Shown here: piece by piece, positions 8,600-15,494 of the stretch
Position numbering within the stretch: position 1 is the first letter of the stretch
Layout of the letters: each line of letters opens with the position of its first letter
Assembly (NCBI GenBank): GCA_937891015.1
Contig: CALAPY010000035.1
Span: 1 to 22,404, forward strand
Direction: 5' to 3'
DNA from: UBA2108 sp002713215
GTDB taxonomy: Bacteria > Bacteroidota > Bacteroidia > Flavobacteriales_G > Salibacteraceae
DNA: 22,404 bases
The notes under the pieces: generated by a model
What the model saw: only the letters and a program-made list of their open reading frames with translations
The model's database searches: none
Told to the model about the DNA's origin: nothing
Position numbers and translations under genes: made by a program

Positions 8600-10377
8600 T
8601 GCCTGGTTTTAAAATTAAATATCCGCTTTTTATTCTCATCCTGTTGGTTGGGCTGGTTTCCTTTGGGCAAAAGTTTACCGCTACAGTAAACCTAAATACG
8701 GTTACCGTTGGTCAGCAATTTAAACTTACCTACACGCTAAATACAAATGGCACCAATTTCAGGCATGCCGGATTTCAGGATTTCCAGGTTCTAGCCGGCC
8801 CCCATCAACAGCATGGCATGCAGGATATAAATGGTGTGGTTACCAAAAGTTTCTCCCTTACCTATGTGTTAGCAGCTACCAAGGAAGGTAAATTTACCAT
8901 TCCGGCCATGGTTTGCACAGTAGATGGAAAGAATGTAGCATCCAATACGGTAACCATCCAGGTGTTGGGCAAAACAGAAGCGCAAAAGCAATTGGAAAAG
9001 CAACATCAGGAGGATGTTTTTATCAAATTGTTTGTGAGCAATCGAAATATCTATCAAGGTGAACAGGTCGTGGTTACCTACAAAATGTACACTCGCCTGG
9101 ATATTGTCGATATTTCACCTGATAAAATGCCCGCTTTCAACGGTTTTTTTAGCCAGGAATTTAACTCCAAGCAGTATTTTAATTTTCAACCCGAAAACTT
9201 AAATGGAGTCAGGTACCACTCCGCTCTCATTAAACAGGCTGTGCTATCGCCTCAGCGTTCAGGTGAGTTACTCATTGATGCCTATACCATGGACATAATG
9301 GTCCAAATTCGTGAAAACAGGCATCCCAGAAGCATTCAGGAACAGCTTTTCGGAACGTTCAAGAACGAAAAAATGAAACTAAAAAGCAACGTAGTTAAGC
9401 TCAACGTTAAACCACTTCCCTCTCAGGGTAAACCGACTTCATTTAAGGGTTCTGTTGGTAATTATAAGCTGGAGTCCAGTGTTGACAAACAGCAAGTAAA
9501 TACCAATGATGCTATCAACCTTAAAGTTGATATCAGCGGTAATGGAAACCTTAAACTCATAAAGAATCCTGAATTTGATTTTCCTCCTGATTTCGAAGTT
9601 TATGACCCAAAAGAAAAGGCCAACATAAGTACTACAGCAGGTGGAGTATCCGGAAACAAATCCTTTGAATATTTGATCATTCCCCGGCATTCAGGTGAAT
9701 TTGTAATCCCTTCGGTCGAGTTTTCTTACTTCGATCCTAAAACGGGCAGTTATAATACACTTAGAACCCCAGAATACCCCATTACCGTTGGAAAGGGCTC
9801 AGGAGATAGTGAAGAGGGGGCTGTTGCCATGCGTTCAGTACGAAAGAAGGATGTTGCCTTATTGGGACGGGATATACGATACATAAAAAAAGGAAAAGCC
9901 AACCTCATGGAGGCAGGAAGTGTGTTCTTCGGGTCTCGGTTATTCTGGCTACTAATTGTTATCCCGCTTATCGTATTTGCCGGGCTCCTGGTTATTCGAA
10001 AACGATTGAGGGAGATGCAAGCCGATGTGGTTGGAATGAGGCGAAAAAAGGCCGGTAAAATTGCTTCCAAACATTTGGCTACCGCAAAAAAACACCTGGA
10101 GGCCGGAGAACAAAACGAATTTTATGAGGAGGTATTTCGATCCTTGCACGCCTATGTTGGAAATAAACTAAACATACCGGTTTCGGAACTCGATAAAGAT
10201 ACCATTGCAGATGCACTGGCACAAAATCAGGTTGATTCGGATATCATTGATTCGTTCAAAACCATTTTGGGTGAATGTGAAATGGCCCGGTATGCCCCGT
10301 CAGCTGCCATGAATGAAAAAGAATTGTTTGATAAAGCCTCAGATGTTATCAATAAAATTGAAGGAGGGTTAAAATGA
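8599..10377 (+). CDS. batD: BatD, oxygen tolerance family membrane protein
   Basis: The protein is 592 residues from ATG 8599. That start overlaps the batC stop by one base (TAATG). The frame also extends to TTG 8593, but the ATG fits the coupling pattern of the operon. It has a signal peptide (about 1-23, ending SFGQ) and tandem periplasmic beta domains, the first with VTVGQQFKLTYTL and a second with VFIKLFVSNRNIYQGEQVVVTYKMY. A transmembrane helix follows (about residues 450-470, LFWLLIVIPLIVFAGLLVI), then a helical cytoplasmic tail with ASKHLATAKKHLEAGEQNEF. This is the standard BatD architecture. It probably links the periplasmic Bat complex to the cytoplasmic MoxR ATPase, which is an inference. 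The preceding 319-residue gene resembles its C-terminal half. Confidence 0.93.
   Translation: MPGFKIKYPLFILILLVGLVSFGQKFTATVNLNTVTVGQQFKLTYTLNTNGTNFRHAGFQDFQVLAGPHQQHGMQDINGVVTKSFSLTYVLAATKEGKFTIPAMVCTVDGKNVASNTVTIQVLGKTEAQKQLEKQHQEDVFIKLFVSNRNIYQGEQVVVTYKMYTRLDIVDISPDKMPAFNGFFSQEFNSKQYFNFQPENLNGVRYHSALIKQAVLSPQRSGELLIDAYTMDIMVQIRENRHPRSIQEQLFGTFKNEKMKLKSNVVKLNVKPLPSQGKPTSFKGSVGNYKLESSVDKQQVNTNDAINLKVDISGNGNLKLIKNPEFDFPPDFEVYDPKEKANISTTAGGVSGNKSFEYLIIPRHSGEFVIPSVEFSYFDPKTGSYNTLRTPEYPITVGKGSGDSEEGAVAMRSVRKKDVALLGRDIRYIKKGKANLMEAGSVFFGSRLFWLLIVIPLIVFAGLLVIRKRLREMQADVVGMRRKKAGKIASKHLATAKKHLEAGEQNEFYEEVFRSLHAYVGNKLNIPVSELDKDTIADALAQNQVDSDIIDSFKTILGECEMARYAPSAAMNEKELFDKASDVINKIEGGLK
10361..10368 (+). 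promoter_or_regulatory. Unusually strong Shine-Dalgarno site for batE
   Basis: AAGGAGGG lies five bases before the batE ATG at 10374, inside the end of batD. Most genes in this window have no purine-rich site, so batE may be translated more strongly than its operon partners or reinitiated efficiently. Confidence 0.6.
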
Positions 10378-11138
10378 GATTAATTCTACTTTCCATATTA
10401 TCCATTTGCTTCATTAATCGCTCCTGGTCAAACGGAGATCAGTTTTACAATCAACTGGTGGAAGCTGGCAATAAAGCCTATGACGAAAGCAAGTACGACA
10501 GCGCTATAACCTTTTACAGCCAGGTGGTTAATGCAGATTTTCAATCTGCCACCTTGTTTTATAACCTTGGAAATGCCTATTTCAAAGACATGCAATTAGC
10601 TCCTGCCATCTATTACTACGAAAAAGCACTGAAACTCTCACCATCGGATGCAGATATTAAGTTTAACCTGGAAATGGCCAATTCCCAAATAACAGATAAA
10701 ATGCCAAAGAAACCGGTTCCAATTTTGGATCGGGGTTTTATTATGGTGTCTTCTTTGCTCACACCAAATTCATGGGGAGTATTGACCGTGGTATTGCTGG
10801 TGCTTGCTATTGGGCTGTTTGCTTCCTATTTGCTCTCGAGCAGTGTTAGCATTAAAAGACTCTCCTTTTTTGGTTCTCTTGGGCTTACCTGCATATGCTT
10901 TACTTCAGGCATAATTGGGCAAATGGTAAAAAGCAATTTAATAACCAAGGATCAGGCTATTGTTTTTGTAAGTACACTAACCGTTAAGTCAGAGCCCAGG
11001 CTCAATTCAGCAGACTTATTCGTAATTCATGAAGGAACTAAGGTTGCAGTTCTCGAAGATGGCGAAAAATGGCTTAGAATTGCACTGCCGGATGGCAATG
11101 AAGGTTGGGCACGAGCAGATGACGTTAAAACCTTCTAA
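10374..11138 (+). CDS. batE: BatE, TPR-SH3 membrane protein
   Basis: The 254-residue protein starts with a signal peptide (about 1-19). It then has two TPR repeats (about 25-105, with ATLFYNLGNAYFKDMQLAPA and YYYEKALKLSPSDADI), two transmembrane helices (about 135-157 and 163-183), and a C-terminal bacterial SH3 domain (about 195-250, ending EGWARADDVKTF). This is the usual BatE layout in Bacteroidota. The SH3 domain suggests contact with cell-wall or envelope partners. It is the last gene of the operon. Its ATG overlaps the batD stop by four bases. Confidence 0.93.
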   Translation: MRLILLSILSICFINRSWSNGDQFYNQLVEAGNKAYDESKYDSAITFYSQVVNADFQSATLFYNLGNAYFKDMQLAPAIYYYEKALKLSPSDADIKFNLEMANSQITDKMPKKPVPILDRGFIMVSSLLTPNSWGVLTVVLLVLAIGLFASYLLSSSVSIKRLSFFGSLGLTCICFTSGIIGQMVKSNLITKDQAIVFVSTLTVKSEPRLNSADLFVIHEGTKVAVLEDGEKWLRIALPDGNEGWARADDVKTF

Positions 11139-11143
11139 TGTAA

Positions 11144-11174
11144 GCTGGCAAATTTTTACTTATGCCAACTTTTT
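11144..11174 (+). terminator. Weak intrinsic terminator after the Bat operon
   Basis: GCTGGCA (11144-11150) can pair with TGCCAAC (11163-11169), with one mismatch, across a 12-base AT-rich loop. A run of five T follows immediately. The stem is short, so read-through into the aminotransferase gene is possible. Confidence 0.45.
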
Positions 11175-11210
11175 ATTAACTTGACAACCTGAAAAAAGAG
11201 GAGATTGACT

Positions 11211-12278
11211 ATGATGAGCGATGTAAAAAGCATAAAAATAACAAAGACAATTCAGTCAAAATTGCAAGACCTTGATGCCAGCAATTTAAAATTTGGAAAA
11301 TCATTTACAGATCACATGCTTGTATGTGATTTCGAAAATGGCGAATGGGGAGATCCTCAGATTTTACCCTACCAAAATATATCTATCGACCCTTCCACTT
11401 CCTTTATTCATTATGGACAATCCATATTTGAGGGACTAAAAGCGCATAAAGGCCAGAATGGAGAAATTCTATTATTCAGACCCATGGCTAATTTCGAGCG
11501 ATTGAATAATTCTGCTGAAAGAATGTGCATGGCACAATTGCCTGAATGGGTATATGAAGAAGGATTAAAATCAATAATTGACCTGGACAGGGATTGGATT
11601 CCGGATGACGAAAATGGGGCACTTTATATTCGACCATTTATGTTTGGAACCGAAGCGTTTCTAGGCGTAAAAGCAAGTGCCAGCTACCGGTTCATGATCA
11701 TTCTTTCTCCTGTTGGAGCTTATTATAGCCATCCGGTTAAGGTAAAAATTGAGAAGTACTATTCAAGAGCCATGGAAGGTGGCGTTGGTGCAGCTAAAAC
11801 CTCTGGAAACTATGCTGCTTCAATTTACCCTGCAAAAAAGGGAATGGAAGAAGGATACGATCAATTGATATGGACGGATGCCAAAAACCACGAAAAAATA
11901 GAGGAATCCGGAACCATGAATATTATGTTCGTGCTAGACGGGAAATTGATTACCCCTAAATTAGGAACATCTATACTACCCGGTATTACCCGGGATTCTA
12001 TTCTTACCATCGCCCGTGATTGGGGAGTTGAGACCGAAGAACGGGATGTCTATGTCAAAGAAATCATTGAAGGAATTGAGTCTGGTAAATTATCAGAAGC
12101 ATTTGGTGTAGGTACTGCAGCAACCATTGCTCATATTGAAACCATTGGACATGACTGTATAGATTATCACCTGCCTTCAGTTGAAAGCCGTAGTTTTTCT
12201 AACAAATTGAGTGCATACCTCAACGATTACAAAAGAGGAAGAGTTGAGGATCGATTTGGTTGGTTGACAGAGGTTTAG
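11211..12278 (+). CDS. ilvE: Branched-chain amino acid aminotransferase (class IV PLP enzyme)
   Basis: This 355-residue BCAT is of the long type. It contains FIHYGQSIFEGLKAHKG near the N-terminus, YIRPFMFGTEAFLGVKAS, the PLP lysine region GGVGAAKTSGNYAAS (K196), and EESGTMNIMF and LGTSILPGITRDS further on. It catalyses the reversible transfer of the amino group between glutamate and the 2-oxo acids of leucine, isoleucine and valine, in the cytoplasm. ATG 11211 is preferred over the upstream in-frame TTG at 11205 because GAGGAG (11198-11203) sits seven bases ahead of it. It may be partly co-transcribed with the Bat operon through the weak terminator, but has no obvious functional tie to it. 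Confidence 0.95.
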   Translation: MMSDVKSIKITKTIQSKLQDLDASNLKFGKSFTDHMLVCDFENGEWGDPQILPYQNISIDPSTSFIHYGQSIFEGLKAHKGQNGEILLFRPMANFERLNNSAERMCMAQLPEWVYEEGLKSIIDLDRDWIPDDENGALYIRPFMFGTEAFLGVKASASYRFMIILSPVGAYYSHPVKVKIEKYYSRAMEGGVGAAKTSGNYAASIYPAKKGMEEGYDQLIWTDAKNHEKIEESGTMNIMFVLDGKLITPKLGTSILPGITRDSILTIARDWGVETEERDVYVKEIIEGIESGKLSEAFGVGTAATIAHIETIGHDCIDYHLPSVESRSFSNKLSAYLNDYKRGRVEDRFGWLTEV

Positions 12279-12406
12279 AAAATTGATCTATTGGCGTCTT
12301 TATCGGTTTCAAATGAACCGTAAAGCTGATTCCCAAAAGTTTCTTTTGATATAAAGCTGAATTACTTGCAGCTAAAGTAAAAATCGCATGTAAATGTCAG
12401 ATAGTA

Positions 12407-12706
12407 CTATATGTCATTAAACCACCATCTTCCAATGTAAATAATTAGCCACAAAACCACCGGGCCACCTACAACTGATAAAAATAGAGCAAGAATTTTA
12501 TTTCTGAATTCTCTTTTATTATCAGCGATCATTTTCTTGCGGATCGCCTTAAGTTGTTGAGGTGTAGCTTTCTTTAAATCTAATCGTTGACTATCGGCTG
12601 CTTTTAAGTATTCATTCCGAAGCAAGAAAAAGCCTTTCTTTTTTACCAGGGATTTATTCCCTCGTAAACTCGAAATCATATGCGATATAGATCCTTCTCC
12701 AGCCAT
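12407..12706 (-). CDS. Small conserved Bacteroidota membrane protein (unknown function)
   Basis: The 99-residue protein begins MAGEGSISHMISSLRGNK, has a lysine/arginine-rich middle (RKKMIADNKREFRNK) and ends in one hydrophobic helix (about 70-92, ILALFLSVVGGPVVLWLIIYI) followed by a short tail. I recognise the MAGEG...SLxxNK opening from small Bacteroidota proteins of unknown function, but no role is known to me. A 12-bp inverted repeat lies directly before the start codon. The 128-base space beyond its stop (12279-12406) holds only a weak hairpin with a bulge (12304-12320) and nothing else I recognise. Confidence 0.7.
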   Translation of the reverse strand: MAGEGSISHMISSLRGNKSLVKKKGFFLLRNEYLKAADSQRLDLKKATPQQLKAIRKKMIADNKREFRNKILALFLSVVGGPVVLWLIIYIGRWWFNDI

Positions 12707-12707
12707 T

Positions 12708-12742
12708 AGGTTGCTTGATTAACTCTTCTTATCGAGCAACCT
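12708..12742 (-). repeat. 12-bp inverted repeat ending one base before a start codon
   Basis: AGGTTGCTTGAT (12708-12719) and ATCGAGCAACCT (12731-12742) are inverted copies with one mismatch and an 11-base loop. On the minus-strand transcript the hairpin ends one base before the ATG at 12706. Its loop carries AAGAAGAG, the only purine-rich stretch that could pair with 16S rRNA. No U-run follows, so it does not look like a terminator of the upstream lipoprotein gene. Confidence 0.65.
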
Positions 12743-12790
12743 TAAAGATACTGAATAATAATGTAAAACAGAAATCAATCCATTGGATTC

Positions 12791-13030
12791 CTAGACTTCC
12801 TTCAAATCCATTTTACAAACCGGGCAGCTTCCTTCGGCTTCGTATACTTTACCTTCTTCACAATCCATTGGACACTGATAGTGTTTATGGTCGTGAGCTA
12901 CTTCTTCAGTTTTTACTGCTTCTTCCTGAGCTGGTTTTTCACCTGAGTTTCCACAACCAACAAAGCTTGCCGTTCCAATAAACAAAAAAGTTACCGCTCC
13001 CAAAATCATTGCTTTTTTCTTCATAATCAT
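12791..13030 (-). CDS. Heavy-metal-binding domain lipoprotein
   Basis: The protein is up to 79 residues long, and ATG 13024 (MKKKAM) is an alternative start. It has a lipoprotein signal ending SFVGC (C26 in the longer form), a charged linker with a histidine cluster (HDHKH), and a C-terminal heavy-metal-binding domain (YQCPM...GSCPVCKMDL) with C53, C57, C69 and C72. Such domains occur at the N-terminus of CusB-type efflux adaptors, in P-type ATPases and in small lipoproteins beside them. The likely role is binding copper or another soft metal at the periplasmic face of a membrane. It follows a DUF3347 remnant on the same strand, which supports an origin in a metal-efflux operon. Confidence 0.85.
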   Translation of the reverse strand: MIMKKKAMILGAVTFLFIGTASFVGCGNSGEKPAQEEAVKTEEVAHDHKHYQCPMDCEEGKVYEAEGSCPVCKMDLKEV

Positions 13031-13062
13031 TCTTTATTTTATTACTTCGTTTATATGTAATT

Positions 13063-13080
13063 GCCCTTGTAATCAAGGGC
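13063..13080 (-). terminator. Perfect 7-bp hairpin between two minus-strand genes
   Basis: GCCCTTG (13063-13069) and CAAGGGC (13074-13080) flank a four-base loop. The hairpin lies 17 bases after the stop of the DUF3347 fragment. It has no U-run on either strand, so it may be a processing or weak termination site rather than a full terminator. Confidence 0.35.
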
Positions 13081-13096
13081 CAATTTAATTAATTCT

Positions 13097-13285
13097 TTAC
13101 TTGGTGAGATTGGCTTTTACGCTTTCACAGTGCAGCATACCGCTACCAAAATAAGGGTTCCGTATTTCCTTCTCCAGGCTTAGCCAAAATCCACCCTTTT
13201 TGTCATCGGCCATTGGGCAAAAATTCAGGTAAAGCGACTGGTTATCATCCAATTCAATGCCATATTCTTTTACCATTTTTATCAT
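13097..13285 (-). pseudogene. C-terminal DUF3347 remnant of a metal-efflux adaptor
   Basis: The 62-residue frame carries the end of a DUF3347 domain: LYLNFCPMADDKKGGFWLS, KEIRNPYFGSGMLHC, then SVK. In intact proteins this sequence ends a domain of over 100 residues, usually at the C-terminus of CusB-like efflux adaptors. Here an in-frame TAG at 13289-13291 and then the nth gene (ATG 13342, opposite strand) leave no room for the rest. The codons before the stop read as non-homologous or decayed sequence. I call it a truncated remnant. It could still be translated from ATG 13285 as a short protein, and its own conserved part is not broken by stops. Confidence 0.6.
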
Positions 13286-13341
13286 AGACTACAGCTCGCC
13301 TTCCGGTTCATACAACCGAAGATTTGATTATTTTGCACATT

Positions 13342-13974
13342 ATGACTCGAAAAGAAAAAGCAGCTTACCTCATTAAGAAGTTAGAGGAAATTTACCCCAA
13401 TCCGGCTATTCCTCTTAATCACAAAGATCCCTATACGTTGCTAATAGCCGTAATGTTATCTGCTCAATGTACTGACGAAAGGGTTAACAAAGTCACACCA
13501 TCATTATTCAAATTAGCTGATAACCCATTTGACATGATTAAGCTAAGTATTGAAGAAATTAAAACCGTAATTCGTCCTTGCGGCCTTTCACCAATGAAAT
13601 CAAAAGGCATATATGGATCGTCCAAAATTTTAGTGGAAAAACACAACGGTATGGTCCCAAGTAATTTTAAAGATCTGGAAGAATTACCAGCCGTTGGGCA
13701 TAAAACGGCATCTGTTGTTATGACACAGGCTTTCGGGCTTCCTGCCTTTCCGGTTGACACACACATTCACAGACTCATGTATCGTTGGGGACTAACCAAT
13801 GGAAAAAGCGTGGAACAAACGGAAAAAGATGCTAAAAGACTATTTCCAAAAGAATTGTGGAACAAATTGCACTTGCAAATAATCTATTACGGAAGAGAAT
13901 ATAGTCCGGCCAGGGGATTTAAGCCTGAATTTAGTCCGATTGATCTGGAAATTGGTGTAAAAAACCGGCGATGA
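13342..13974 (+). CDS. nth: Endonuclease III (no Fe-S cluster cysteines)
   Basis: The 210-residue DNA glycosylase/AP lyase acts in base excision repair on oxidised pyrimidines. The helix-hairpin-helix and catalytic residues are present: ELPAVGHKTASVV with K121, and FPVDTHIHRL with D139. These match K120 and D138 of E. coli Nth. The C-terminal C-x6-C-x2-C-x5-C loop that holds a 4Fe-4S cluster in most homologues is absent. The region reads YYGREYSPARGFKPEFSPI with no cysteine, and the only cysteines are C43 and C80. ATG 13342 is chosen over upstream TTG codons because it gives the usual MTRKEKA-like start. A partial -7 element (TTATTTTG, 13328-13335) lies just ahead. It overlaps the next gene by four bases. 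Confidence 0.95.
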   Translation: MTRKEKAAYLIKKLEEIYPNPAIPLNHKDPYTLLIAVMLSAQCTDERVNKVTPSLFKLADNPFDMIKLSIEEIKTVIRPCGLSPMKSKGIYGSSKILVEKHNGMVPSNFKDLEELPAVGHKTASVVMTQAFGLPAFPVDTHIHRLMYRWGLTNGKSVEQTEKDAKRLFPKELWNKLHLQIIYYGREYSPARGFKPEFSPIDLEIGVKNRR

Positions 13975-14471
13975 GAATATTAACGGTTCTTCTGCTAATT
14001 ACAAACCTGACTCTTCAAGCACAGATAGACAAAGACTCAATTGCCAAAAATGTTGTTTTCATCGAAGCTTTTGGAGTTGGTGGATATGGTTCTATAAATT
14101 ATGAGCGAATTCTTCCTCTAAAATCACCCATTGCATTCGGTTTTAGGATCGGGGTAAGCACCTATTATATTCTAGACTTTCAACGAAATTTCAATCCCGA
14201 TCTCATCTTCCCGTTTGGAGTTAATTATATTTATGGACACGACCATCGCATTGAACTTGGAATAGGACAAACATTGAGCTCAATAGTTATGGCTAACAAC
14301 CTCGACGGTAACGCAAAACGTAGAACCCAATTGAGTGCTACCGCTTCATTAGGTTACCGCTATCAACCGGAAATTGGAGGACTTTTTATTCGTCTTGTTT
14401 ATTCATCCATATATGAACGTTATACTAGATTTCAACATTGGGGAGGGCTATCGTTTGGCTATGTATTCTAA
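13971..14471 (+). CDS. Small outer-membrane beta-barrel-like protein
   Basis: The 166-residue protein has a Sec signal peptide (about 1-18, ending LTLQAQ). Alternating hydrophobic and polar residues follow, with repeated glycine-aromatic pairs (GVGGYGSINYERI, FGFRIGVSTYY, ASLGYRYQPEIGGLF), and it ends GGLSFGYVF. A C-terminal aromatic residue and this strand pattern are typical of small outer-membrane barrels. I do not recognise a specific family. Its ATG overlaps the nth stop (ATGA), and the next gene starts three bases after its own stop, so the three genes are probably co-transcribed. Confidence 0.75.
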   Translation: MRILTVLLLITNLTLQAQIDKDSIAKNVVFIEAFGVGGYGSINYERILPLKSPIAFGFRIGVSTYYILDFQRNFNPDLIFPFGVNYIYGHDHRIELGIGQTLSSIVMANNLDGNAKRRTQLSATASLGYRYQPEIGGLFIRLVYSSIYERYTRFQHWGGLSFGYVF

Positions 14472-14474
14472 TTA

Positions 14475-15299
14475 ATGAAGCAACTGGGAACCATATTGAT
14501 CATTGTAATGCTGTGCCTTTCTTGTCAAAAAGATGACCATCAAATTGAAAATTTGAATGGCAACAAAATATCCATTCTTGGGCATGGAGGGATGGGAATT
14601 AACAGTGCATATCCCATAAATACGCTGGAGTCCATAATCCGTTCATTGAATTCGGGAGCAGACGGAGTTGAAATTGATGTTCAAATGACGAAGGACAGTA
14701 TTCTGGTTGCCTATCACAACAGAAACCTATCGGCTGAAACAGATATGGAAGGTGAAATTTTCAGTAAAACCTGGAAAGAAATTCAGGATGCCAGGTATAC
14801 CACATCTCCCTATCTCGATTATAAAATTGCGAGTCTAAATTCGATATTTAATAGTATTAAGAATAAGAATGACTACTTGTTTGCATTGGATGTAAAGGTT
14901 CCGTATCACCATAAGGAAATAGAAAAGTATTCGCTAACACTTGCCCGTGCTTTGAAACAGTTAATTAATGATCAAAATATTAATAGCCGGGTAATTATTG
15001 AGTCTCCGGATACCGGCTTTATTAATTTATTAATTAAGGAAAATGTCAATGCAAAACTTGCATTTTACCTTCGTGACTTTGATCTCGCCTGTCAATTCGC
15101 AGAAGACAATTCACTCTATGGCATTGTAACCTCTGATGATCATATCAACAAAGAGCAGGTATCAAATGCCCACCAAAAAAACATAAGGGTAATACTATTT
15201 AATGTAGATGATAAAGAAGACAATCGTGAAGCTATTCGATTGAACCCGGATATTATCCAAACAGACAAACTAAAGCATCTCGTGAAATTGCTTAAGTAA
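14475..15299 (+). CDS. Glycerophosphodiester phosphodiesterase family lipoprotein
   Basis: This 274-residue protein has a lipoprotein signal with the lipobox LCLSC (C17) and then a GDPD-type TIM barrel. Active-site motifs are HGGMG...NTLES (H37), ADGVEIDVQMTKD (E66 and D68), and VAYHNRNL (H81), with KVPYHH and IRVILFNVDDKED later. The family cleaves glycerophosphodiesters to glycerol 3-phosphate and an alcohol in a metal-dependent way. One departure is that the usual HRG of motif 1 reads HGG, so the phosphate-contacting arginine is missing. Activity on classical substrates is therefore less certain. It starts three bases after the barrel-like gene. Confidence 0.88.
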   Translation: MKQLGTILIIVMLCLSCQKDDHQIENLNGNKISILGHGGMGINSAYPINTLESIIRSLNSGADGVEIDVQMTKDSILVAYHNRNLSAETDMEGEIFSKTWKEIQDARYTTSPYLDYKIASLNSIFNSIKNKNDYLFALDVKVPYHHKEIEKYSLTLARALKQLINDQNINSRVIIESPDTGFINLLIKENVNAKLAFYLRDFDLACQFAEDNSLYGIVTSDDHINKEQVSNAHQKNIRVILFNVDDKEDNREAIRLNPDIIQTDKLKHLVKLLK

Positions 15300-15403
15300 T
15301 ACACCACTCAATAATTCAACATTTACTCTTATAATCATTCATAATTTGCTCCGCTTAATAATGGGGGGAAACCCGCATTTTAAAACGAATACCATTGAAT
15401 TAC

Positions 15404-15434
15404 TTGTTGATTTAATTGGGGAAATATAACTTTG
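15404..15434 (+). promoter_or_regulatory. Bacteroidetes-type promoter for the GH19 gene
   Basis: TAACTTTG (15427-15434) is a perfect match to the -7 consensus TAnnTTTG. TTG at 15404-15406 lies 20 bases upstream, the normal spacing for the -33 element. Transcription would begin near 15440, about 55 bases before ATG 15495. This rules out the in-frame TTG at 15432 as a start codon because it is inside the -7 box. The rest of the 195-base intergenic region (15300-15494) shows nothing else. Confidence 0.7.
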
Positions 15435-15494
15435 ATAAAACAGGTTTGCGGATCGGTTAATCTGCAAAATCAAACACCATTAAACAACAATTTT

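Noticed and set aside
11205..11210. Aminotransferase start at TTG 11205
   Set aside because: GAGGAG at 11198-11203 is too close to 11205 and well placed for ATG 11211.
12715..12981. 88-codon plus-strand frame opposite the metal-binding lipoprotein
   Set aside because: It is the complement of a gene with a clear lipobox and CPxC motifs, and has no recognisable signal of its own.
13464..13766. 100-codon antisense frame opposite nth
   Set aside because: Its codons mirror conserved Nth sequence and the product resembles no family. The same reasoning removes the antisense frames inside the bat genes, uvrA and the surface-protein gene.
15432..15494. N-terminal extension of the GH19 enzyme from TTG 15432
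   Set aside because: The TTG is part of a perfect -7 promoter element (15427-15434), so it would not be in the transcript. ATG 15495 fits the domain start.
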